A stretch of 64,000 nucleotides of DNA from Owenia fusiformis. Lineage: Eukaryota > Annelida > Polychaeta > Sabellida > Oweniidae. The notes below the pieces were generated by a model that did no database searches, had not been told where the DNA came from, and saw nothing but the letters and a program-made list of their open reading frames with translations. The stretch lies in contig CAIIXF020000008.1 in NCBI GenBank assembly GCA_903813345.2, forward strand, positions 14,678,822 through 14,742,821, given 5' to 3'. Positions 14,341-24,665 of the stretch are shown here, piece after piece. Both the position numbers and the translations under genes were made by a program. Numbering within the stretch: the stretch's first letter is position 1; each line of letters begins with the position of its first letter.

Positions 14341-17249
14341 ATATACTTTGTTAAAACTTTATTTTTGATGGTATAAAAAACTAAAGATTTCCGATACAAT
14401 ACAAAATGGCACATGATGTGAATACAAAACAGACATGCTTAGTCAGCATCTCTGGAATGACTGCTAGGAAATATACATATACATATACAGTAGAACCAGT
14501 AAAGTGGAATGACTAAGTTGAACACTAAAAAGTCCACTTATCGATGTAAAACACTATTTTGAGGAATTGAAAATGCTCTACTCTACTAGTTTTAACTTTG
14601 ACTGTTCATGGAAATTTAACGTTTAATCATGGAATGTATGTAGAACATTAGTAAAAGTAAAAACCTTAAGGCTAAAATTAGGACCATGATTTCAATGAAA
14701 TTCAAGCAAGGACTTCAAAGCACTAGAGCATAACAGCACTCAGTGTATGCGTATATTACTTCTTCCAAACAATATTATTGATCAGAAATAATATGATTAA
14801 TCAGTAAATGATCATATCCATCATCAACGATATTTTCCATGATCAATTAGATTATTCATAAGCAATCTGATGTTTCACATCTTTCCTATTCATGCATGAT
14901 AAATATGATCGAATAAATATATGGGTCAAATTCAGATCAAATATTAGTCACTTACAATCTAAATATACAAATATATTCTAATATATACATCATACAATTA
15001 TATACAAATATATTTACCATTTCTTGTATACATAGTTCATAGTACAATAGTACAAAAGTCATATAAAATGTTGGTGATTTTCCTCCCAAAATATTCAGAT
15101 CTAAGCCTTCTTACATTCAGTCTTTTATTTTAATATATACAATGAATTGTATACCCCTTGTCTATCAAAATTAAATTTGAAAAATGGAATGAGTTTTGGA
15201 ACAATATGAATGTAAACATTATAAAATATATTTTACACCATGATACCATTACTTCAGGTAACACCAGGGAATATAACTGATATGAAAAAATTGTATTCAC
15301 CTGATCATTCCCATTTACCTGGTCATTCCCGTTTTCTTATTCTCTGACATTTTTAAGTTTCCTCATTATCCATAAATTTTTCATGAAAATTATGCATTAT
15401 TTTTTACAATTTGATTCGATGAGTTGTTTCAATATACCTTGATCAAAATGATTTTGGTCTTCAGTATAAAACCCATATCCAATCCCTCCAAGTAAATAAT
15501 CTCTACATACACAAAACAGGGTTGGCCAAAAAATATGCCAACAAGTTAGAGAAATTAATCTATATACATTGTATACAGCACCTTGATATACAGATTTAAA
15601 TGTTATTGGGTTTGTATTTCTACAAAACACTAACCCACGAATAAACTGGAATGATATGAAGATTCATAAACTACATTTATGACAGTATAAGCCATGGACT
15701 GCTGACAGTCTAAGTAGCATATAAGTAATTGACAGTTCCTACTGTACTTACTGCGGTGAACACTCGAACTTTTGAGAGAAAAATATATTTCAGAGAAAAC
15801 TAAAAAGCAAAAATATGTTAAATATATGTGTCTCCTACATATGTACATCAGGAGTTCAATATTTGTAATATGATTGAACGTTTTGTACAAAAGACATGTA
15901 TTCATGTAATTTCTCAACAGACCTTTCAAGAAAGATGTCTGTTTTGTACAAAGACACTATTCAGGCATGAATGATGAAGCTGCATTGGATATTTGAGGTA
16001 AAATGCAGCATCGGTTATATACATTATGAGCATAATTACAACTTGTATTTGAAATGCATGGACATTCATAATAAAACACATATAATAGCAAAAGCAGATC
16101 TTTTTCTTCACTAAAAATAAAACAGAAATTTGAGATTTCTAAAGAAAAAGTATAATCCACTTTTTGAACATAAAATATAAACCAGATCTCATTTTCTTCA
16201 CTAAAAAAACTGAGATTTCCAAAACTATGAACGAAACATAAATCAGATCTATTTCATTTCTCAAAGAATTCTTTCTTTTTGATTTCTTATTGAGCGATTA
16301 AGTGTCACTTTACACAATTCGTAACTTGTAAATGCAATACCCTTAAAGCTACAACCATTCAGTACAAAATATATGTAAACTACATAATATAAAATTACCA
16401 ATGTGACCCATTCCATCAATCACTGGTACAATACAAGATCATACTCTAGTTTCCATGGTAGCATCCTCTCATCGATGGGCTTCAAGATGCAGAATTTGAG
16501 TTTGGAGGATGCCACTGTTGCAGTGATACAAAGATTGAGTGTGATTTGAATATAACCAGATAAAGAATGCAATGGATAACATATGTAACTCTATTCCATG
16601 GTACACAGTAAAACCTGTGTATGTAAACCTAACCTGAACACCTCAAAATGTGATCCCTTTTAGGGAGATTGTATTGAGTTTGAGTTTATCAAATAAAGTG
16701 CAAATGTCCTTATATGCCTTCAATATGACCACAGTCAATTCAACCAGTGCTCAACCATATGGGACTAAAATCTAAACAACATATGAGCCAGGCCACAGGA
16801 AAAGGGGTCTTATCACAGATTTTTCAATATTCCGATTTTTTATTTATCTTAAAAACACAAAGAGACCTTTCAAATGAGCCATGGCTTGTGTCTTAACAAT
16901 TTTTCCTTGCATATATAAACTAATAAGTCGGATTTGAATTTAGCACATTTTCCTCTAAATCTTGGGCACATTTTTGGCTCTGTAGCACAATTTCAATTTT
17001 TGTGATGAGACCGGTTTTCCTATGGCCAGGCTCATATGTTGATTAAATGTTTTAATTTCCCTCCTGCCAGATTCTGAATCTTGAAAGGTGTTAATTTGTA
17101 GATTGTATGACAATTGTAACATAAGCTAGATGAGAGGACACAATGATCAATATTGACATTAGACTCTAACTGAATGCCATCCTTTAAACTAACACTTTAA
17201 CAGGTGTTCAATGTACCAGGTTTCACTGTAAGTATATATCAAGGTACAC
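14341..17249 (-). other. Probable long 3' UTR or downstream region of the SLC3 gene
   Basis: 2.9 kb of AT-rich sequence downstream of the SLC3 stop codon on the - strand. It holds a palindromic MITE (16777-17041) and short ATAC repeats near 14475. No exon is supported. Whether all of this is transcribed is unknown. Confidence 0.4.
16777..17041. mobile_element. Small MITE with terminal inverted repeats
   Basis: CAACATATGAGCCAGGCCA at the left is matched in reverse complement by TGGCCAGGCTCATATGTTG at the right. The inversion continues inward as AGGAAAA..GTCTTATCAC versus GTGATGAGAC..TTTTCCT. The element is 265 bp with no ORF, and both flanks carry TAAA. It lies about 200 bp past the SLC3 stop, so it may sit in that 3' UTR. 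Confidence 0.7.
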
Positions 17250-20200
17250 CTATGGTTCAAAGGAGGCAACTATACCCTGGCCAGGTTTAAGAACAAACTC
17301 TCTCATTTCTTGATTTGTGCCATTATACAACCCTTTAGAGTCTGACAAAATATAGATAACATCTTCAGTTATACTGACAAAATCACGCTTTCGATCATAA
17401 TCCAGTTGAAGATTCAATGCAGAAAAATATGTCAGCTTTCGTGGAAATGTCCGCTTAATAGTGAGAATTTCATGTGTTACATAAGGGAATGAGAATCCAT
17501 TTGCGTAACCTGCAAGACTGCTATAACCTTCGGTCTTCAATGCATACTCGACTTTACGCTTGTTGATGATGACTGAGTATGTTGTAACATTGGCATCTGG
17601 GCTATTCTCATTGAACGGCTTTGTATTTGTAATTTCTCCGGATGGCCATGCCAGCATTCTCTCTTCCACTGGACGTGTCTGCAATTCAAGGAGGTTGGTG
17701 TGATAGAAAAGTAAAGTGAAGATAGATCAATAATTCTTAAGAGTGCATTCATTCAAATGTCCATTCAAAATATAGGCCTTGGTAAAACTGAAACCTCGGA
17801 ACTCGATTGCTTTTTGATTCTATGTATGAGAAGGACAGACATTTGAATAACTCAACAACATTTTTTGTTTGCTGTAAAAACAGAAGTTTAGCAATAGTAT
17901 ACACACGATGAAAATCAACACTGCTATTATAACCACTATACGGTACCATGTTAATCCCATCCCTATGATGACCATCAACATTGCAATTTTCATGACAAGC
18001 ATCACAGAATCAAAATTCTGAATCATGTTAATTATATACCCATGATGAGCATTAACATTGCAATTTTCAAGACAAGTACACAGAATCAAAATACTGAATT
18101 GTGTTAATTATATACCCATGATGAGCATCAACATTACTATTATCATGACAAGCATCATAGAATCAAAATACTGAATCATGTTAATCATATACCCATGATG
18201 AGCATCAACATTGCTATTTTCATGACAAGCATCATAGAATCAAAATACTCAATCATGTTAATCATATACCCATGATGAGCATCAACATTGCAATTTTCAT
18301 GACAAGCACCATATTATCAAAACACTCACCATGTTAACCTCATCCCCCATGATGAGACAAGGGGTTCCAGGGAGGGTAAGTAGGAAGAGAACCATGGCTG
18401 GGTGGTGGGCAGGGTAGGGGCTATATGTCCAGGGCTCCAGGTGGAAACTGATCCAAGGCTTATCCTTGGAACTATGGTAAGCTAGACCTAAAATCAATTC
18501 AATAAATTCAGTAAAAAAATCTGGAGAGACCTTCCATATTTTTACTTCTAAACAGCTTATGAGCAACTGTTGAATTAAGAAAAATGGGTCAACAACAAAT
18601 AATGTTAGTCACTCTTGTTTTATGTTCACCTTTGTCTTTGCAACAAGTTTCTTTTTTACACTGAAAAACATTTCTCTTTATCATATCAAAGTTTAAATTT
18701 ATAATTTTGAAAGTCAACCTTTTATTGCAATTTAAGATTTACTTTTAGCTTACCTTTATTGATTTCATCAACGAGAGGGTAAGTGGCATTTGCTATAGAG
18801 GTCAGAGTGAGTGGCACATCAATAAGTTGTATGTATGGCAAGAAGTCATCTGGTGTAACCTGGAATTAATAATATTTTCCTTGCATATAAGAGTGGATGA
18901 TCTTCCATGAATTTTTCTTAACTAAGGGTGAAATTCTCAATTTCCCTTTTCTAACTTGTTAATATGGAAAAATGGAAAAAACCACCACCTGGTAAGTGAT
19001 TGGAAATGGTTACAAAAGCGTAACAATTGTTATAAATGCCAATGCAATCAAAAATATGTCTCCTTGGTGGTGACATTAGAATTGGTCGAAATAAAATAAT
19101 CGGACAAAAAATCCAAATTTGGTCACTGTATACATCTTCTCAAAAAAACAAAAAAAACATATGCCTGCAACTTACAGTTGTTTTTATAACAGAATTCCTC
19201 ACTGAATCCAAGAACAGTGAACTTAGCACAAAGATCTTTGCTGTATCACTCTCTCCATCTACACCAGCTTTCCATTCTTTGAAGATAGTCAATAGTTTCA
19301 CCCAATCTGTTTTGGGAGTGTTGAGCCTCTGGTCCTGGAACATCATATTCTCAAGCTCCAAAAAGTAGAATCCATCTATACCTCTCTCCAACCAGTATGC
19401 AAGAGCCTGCTTCATTCTATTCCTCACCTGGATTTATGAAAAGCAAGTATATATAAAATGTGACTGTTAAAATAATGTTCAGACATCATAAATGATATCA
19501 TGCTACTTTGTTTAACATGTAGATTTAATACTTTCTTTCCTTTTAAGTTTCTTGGTTTATATTCAAGCTTTAATTCATCTTTGTGTCTGGGGGAAAAGGG
19601 GATATATATAAAACAGTAAGAAACTAGGATTAAGATCACATATTTCTGTTTTTTACACATACTATTTAATATGTTGGTATTCAAATATGCACACTGTACA
19701 AAGTAGAGACCATAACAACGATTACAACATGACACCATTTACTAATGAACAAACACATGTGGCATTTTATCCAAATCAATAACATTTTTCTTATATATAT
19801 TCTAACATGATTCAATGTTGTTATTGTCCTAAGTAATTCTTTACATAAATGGTTCAAAAAATATTGCTTAAACTTTTCATATAAGGCCTACGAAATATGA
19901 TACCCAGAGTCACAAAGGAAATGTAATGTAACATTCAAATGAAGAAGGATGTGACAGTAATCTAGATTTGAAGATCAAATGATTTCTCATATCGCCATTA
20001 AATTCCCTTAATCAAGCAATGCAAAGCAATTTGCTTTCAATGAATGGTTCGACAGGTGACAACAAAAATGCACTTTTTAAATAAGGTGTCAACTTACCGA
20101 AACTTTGTCAAAGTTCAGCAGAGCTTTGTTGGGTTCGTTTGGTATGTGACGATAATACGCATTTCTGTATTCATTGTAGGACCAATCACTTCCCGGTTGC

Positions 20201-23200
20201 TGGAGAAAAATACATATTTACAGTGTTAAATGCTCAAGTTGGAATTTAAAGAATCAATGAGATAAGAAAGTTCCTTAAGAAAGTTCCTTCAATTGACCAT
20301 GAATTTACAATCATTGTTTCTTTGTTTTTAATTTCACTGAAAATTATGCACAACTAAAATAGCAAAATTAAAAAAAATATGAATATTTCCACCTATACAG
20401 TATTTGAAGATGGTAACAAAACTTACAAAGTATGAATCTTGTTTCCTCCAAAAGTAGTATGCACTGTACTCATTTCCCGAGAAGTCACTTTGCACCATAC
20501 TCTGTTTGAACCATTTATGCTCAATACTTGTATATGGAGGCCTGAAGTCCATGATAACTCTGATACCTGAAATATATACCATCGGGAATACAATTTACAG
20601 TACCAGTGAATTGACATTTTGTAATTTAAAGTATTTTACTTCAGAGCTGCTAGTGCTGAATATATGCATGCAGATATATTGACATATTCATACCCTAGTT
20701 TATCCCATACTTGGACGTGTTTCAGGTATATAAAGCAGGTTTGTAAAAACTGAAATTTTCATCAGCAGGCAGATATAGCTTTATGTCTATAAAGGACTTA
20801 CAGCCATCTGGCAGATATATTATATTGGCCTTGGGATAATCCTAATATCCTGGGGGTCATTAACAGAACCATCGCAACGTTACGAATTCGCAAGTCAATT
20901 GTTAATTTTACGAATTTGGTAAATGTGCATTAACAGAACTTTCGTAAAGTTACGAACGATTCGCAAAGTTACGAAAAAATGACGTCACATGTGCTTTCGT
21001 TCGTAACTTTAATAGCACCTCAGACCCTTTCATAACTTTGCGAATGGCATATTTCTCATCCAATTCTTATGTAAGGTATACAGGTTGGCAAAAAGAAATT
21101 GTTCTTTATATGCATGCTAAGTTTCAAGCTAAAATATTCACCTATTCTTACATGATAAGCAAATATGTTCCTGAGCTGGGAATCTTTGAAATCGCGGAGA
21201 CAGGCTTAATCACAGCGCGCAATGATATCAAATGACATCATATTTTTATTTGTGCTAAATAATGATATAAGATGACGTCACAATTTGAAATTCGTTTACG
21301 AACGATAAAACTTATGAATGACTTACGAAAGTGTTCTGTTAATGGCCGATTCGTAACTTTATGAATTCGTAAATCATTCGTAACTTTTTAAATATTTACG
21401 AATTTCATAAAGTTACGAATTACGAATTCGTAACTTTGCGAAAGTTCTGTTAATGACCCCCTGAACCTCATATAGGATAATCTCTATATATACATGTGAT
21501 ATACTATTTAGTATTAATTCTATTAAATGCATGTAAAATACAAGTGAAACAGTAAGCCTATTTAGAAACTCAGCCAGGAGGCAAGGCATCCAATGAACAA
21601 TTGGTTGTTGTCATCATATCAGACTGATAATGATACTTATTTTAAAAGTTTTGAGAAAAGAATTTGAAATGTTTATGCTATCCAATAACTTGTATTTAGA
21701 TACCTTGGGTAAGACAACATTAACAATTATTTCCAATAGCGTTTATTATTATAAAAACTTACTAGCATATTAAGATAATTAGGGCCTATTGTTGTGGCAA
21801 TGTTTGAAATAAATCTATTGTTTGTAATGAACTATTATATGACAATTAGCCTTAAAGTTATGCCAAACCATAGGATGACAAAGAGTCTCTGGAATAGAGG
21901 TGTTCGTACTGTAAAAGATCTTCAACCAGCTATAGGCCAGTCACAAGCCTGACAAGAGATAGCCAAGTTAACTCAAATCACCCATCAATCCATGAACAGT
22001 CCTATAGCTGTAGCAAAGCACTTGATGTTTAAACAATGACTGTATTGATTACAAAGAAGATAAATAGAAGTTATACCCAGGGAGGGATTGTATATTGGGT
22101 TTATCAAGAAGGATGATATGATATCCTCATGAGGGACCAGAGGGACTGAGTGATCGTGGTACATGTATAATGATAATTTTTGTACAGAATTAACATTTAA
22201 AAATTATGGACAAGGTCAATATTGAAATACATTTACCACACTCATAATTATGTTAGAGCAGGGAGTAAAACACCATTATTCTTTGTGAGTGTTCACCAAT
22301 TTTCACAAACAAACCAACTTTTCATTTAAAGATATCAAAATACATGTTAAATTCCAAACGGAAATGATCACAAATCATGTACCATATTTAAGCCACAGTA
22401 CCTTTCTCATGGGCGCCGCTGACCATTTCATTCAAGTCCTGTCCTCTCCCTATTACATTGTCCACGCTGTCGAAACTTAGTGGAGTACCATCATCATCTC
22501 TCTGGTAGAGATTAGACAGTCTAATGATTTCAATGCCAAGGTTAGATAAATATTGCATTTGGTTTGCAACACCCTTTAATTCCCCTACACCATCTTGGTT
22601 CTGAGAGTCGTAAAATCCACGAGGGTTGACATGGTACATGACGCCACCCTGCCACCATTGTAAGTTTGGGTGACACTTTGCACTCTCCAGGATTCCAACC
22701 CCTATGAGGACACCAATCAGAGCGATGATCCCGGCAAAGATGAACACGACCAAGCTCACACGAATCCAAACCCAAGGCCAATCATTGAAGCTGTATTCAT
22801 CAAAATATAAGTCAGGCATTGACCTTGTCTCTGTGTATGCTATGGATCCAGCTTTACTGGTTCCTGAACGGTAATCTGGCCAATCAATGACAGGGTTCCC
22901 ATATGTTGAACTACCACCATCATTAAAAGTGCTTGGAGGTCGGCTGCCATCTGTAACTGATGGGGTCCTGAAGGCAGCCACCGCTACTTCCACAGTACAT
23001 GGGTTCAACTGCTCGCAATGCCTAAAATAACAAAAACATACTTTGTCAGTATTTGGGACAAAAAGAAATGTACTTCAATTTGTAATGTGAGACTTCTTTG
23101 GATAAGAACTTTAGCTAAGAAGTTTTCTTAAAAGAGATGAATATATTTTATGTAATCATCATAGATTCCAACCAGATCATCTGTATCTAGTAATTTAGTA

Positions 23201-24293
23201 GTGCTAAATGAGAATTCCTGGATATTTGGAGTATAACTTTCCATGACATTTAATGCAAAATTTGCCATAATAAATCACAGGTAGTAGTCAAACAGCACCT
23301 TCTTGAAATTATGCACGATCCGGGTAAAAATCACATACAGGTAGGTCATAAAACTGCATCTAAATCACAATTTACTATAATTGACCTATCTGTTTATGAT
23401 CTATTAAGTGAAATCACACAGTTGAGATTTCAATTTGTGTGCAGTCTCACGAACAACCTAGACTTATTGAAGTATCCTAAAAGACACAGATGATGTGAAA
23501 CACATTCCGCTAGCTGAATATACTAACAAGAATAAGCTAGGTCGATGAACTTACAAGAAAGAGCATTCGTTTTCAAAAAAAATTCCCAAATCTCACGACT
23601 TTTTACCGGAATGTGCGGATTTTGGAGGAGAGTGCTGTTTGATTACTCCCTGTGTAAATATAAATTACAATATTCATATTCAGTTTTATAAAACAAAACA
23701 AGTAGCAGCAGAAAGATGAATTGCTTACTGTAGCTCTGAATTATATATATATATATGTAAAATGTAAGATCTGTCACTGCGAGCATTATAATGAACATTC
23801 AGAAAGATGGTACTTTTTTCAAGAAATTTCCATTTTGTGTATATGATGGGCTTTCGATAGTTAGGTCTAGATCTTGAGCCGATCTTGAGTCTACTGGTAA
23901 TTTAGCCTTATAAAAGACTCTCAATTTCTCGTTAGACTATTAGATTAAAATTTGAGATTTGAAATCAAATTGAGTCTTCTAGAAAAAGATAAGTGAGCGA
24001 TAGCGAAATCTCACAAATGATGTGAAATAAAACTGGATATATATGTTTTAGTGAAAACGCAAAATAATGGTTTTCTATGAATCATAATTCATAACAAGGT
24101 AGATCATCTGTAGGTCAAATAAACAAAAATATTTTGAATTTTTTTACCATCCAATCACATTGATGTCACTCTCGGGTTCCGAAGCAGTCTGGCTCCCGGT
24201 GAAGTCTTCTTTGTGTGAATGTGGTGCAGTTCTAAACACAGAGTGGTCTGATTTATCAGTGTACCCAGTATATTGGGACAGCCTCTCCGACAT
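17250..24293 (-). CDS. SLC3A2: SLC3-family (4F2hc/rBAT) amino-acid transporter heavy chain, complete, 8 exons
   Basis: Type II membrane glycoprotein that pairs by a disulfide with a light-chain (SLC7) amino-acid exchanger and carries it to the plasma membrane. Exons on the - strand: 24148-24293 (ATG at 24293), 22402-23021, 20427-20566, 20098-20199, 19176-19427, 18754-18859, 18330-18487, 17250-17678 (stop). Every phase joins, giving about 650 aa. A cytosolic N-terminus precedes one transmembrane segment (VSLVVFIFAGIIALIGVLIG). A Cys follows (ESAKCHPN), placed like the 4F2hc residue that bonds the light chain, then WWQGGVMYHV opens the alpha-amylase-like ectodomain. GIDGFYFLELENM lacks the Asp of active glycosidases, as in 4F2hc and unlike rBAT; LLTLPGTPCLIMGDE is conserved. 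Sequons include NVT and NGT. It starts 317 bp from a divergent acylphosphatase gene. SLC3A2-like rather than SLC3A1-like is inference. Confidence 0.88.
17947..18360 (-). repeat. 77-bp tandem repeat seeded by an exon end
   Basis: About five periods of 76-77 bp; the CATGTTAA landmark recurs at 17947, 18024, 18100 (variant), 18177, 18254 and 18330. The terminal unit is the real 3' end of the SLC3 exon 18330-18487 with its donor. The other units are degenerate copies running into the intron. Confidence 0.8.
20567..22401 (-). other. SLC3 intron 2 with a foldback element
   Basis: 1.8-kb intron between SLC3 exons 2 and 3. The 610-bp foldback element at 20852-21461 is the only structure I can define; the remainder is AT-rich unique sequence. 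Confidence 0.6.
20852..21461. mobile_element. Foldback/MITE element with nested palindromes
   Basis: The ends GGGGGTCATTAACAGAAC and GTTCTGTTAATGACCCCC are perfect 18-bp inverted repeats. Inside them a second pair (CATTAACAGAACTTTCGTAA near 20930, AAGTGTTCTGTTAATG near 21330) suggests a nested or duplicated arm. The arms are rich in TTACGAA/TTCGTAA words. No ORF for a transposase is present. Confidence 0.75.
23285..23649. mobile_element. Probable MITE with imperfect inverted ends
   Basis: GTAGTCAAACAGCACC at the left is matched by GTGCTGTTTGATTAC at the right in inverted orientation. Further partial matches lie inward (CCGGGTAAAAA versus TTTTTACCGG). About 365 bp, in SLC3 intron 1, no coding capacity. 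Confidence 0.5.
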
Positions 24294-24610
24294 TTCGAAT
24301 AAAGCACAAATAAACTGGACCTAGATTTTAAAATTTTCAAATATGGCGATCACCAATCACTTCCTTATTGTAGTAAAGTAGCGAACGTTTAAAATTAAGC
24401 GAACGTTAATGGTCAACGTGTTATTAAGAATTCCTTACTTTGGAATTAACCATAATTAGGCTAGTATGATAAAATAATAATATAATCATTTGATAAAATT
24501 AGCTTGATGTTTTGTTCATCACTACAAACTTTTAAAATATGTGAAACAAACATTTGTCATAGATAACTATAATATTCAATTGTTCGGTGTTATGGTAGAC
24601 TACAACTAAA
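24294..24610. promoter_or_regulatory. Divergent promoter region between SLC3 and acylphosphatase genes
   Basis: Only 317 bp separate the SLC3 ATG (- strand) from the acylphosphatase ATG (+ strand), so both 5' UTRs and core promoters must lie here. I see no clear TATA box. AAAATGGCGGC at 24608-24618 spans the acylphosphatase ATG and fits the YY1-type AANATGGCGGC element often found at TATA-less starts. A similar ATATGGCG lies near 24341. The promoter call is inference from gene layout. Confidence 0.6.
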
Positions 24611-24665
24611 ATGGCGGCAGCCAGATTTGTTTCTGTTGATTATGAGGTGTTTGGAAGAGTTCAGG
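24611..24665 (+). CDS. ACYP: Acylphosphatase exon 1
   Basis: ATG at 24611 encodes [18 protein letters not shown] plus one base of the next codon, followed by GTATGT. The SVDYE.FG.VQG stretch is the family's first strand and the start of the phosphate-binding loop. Reading on past the donor gives an unrelated sequence, so splicing to 27029 is required. Confidence 0.88.

Noticed and set aside
17820-18089. 89-residue hydrophobic frame (- strand) resembling membrane segments
   Set aside because: It runs through the 77-bp intronic tandem repeat next to an SLC3 exon; the hydrophobicity comes from AT-rich codons.
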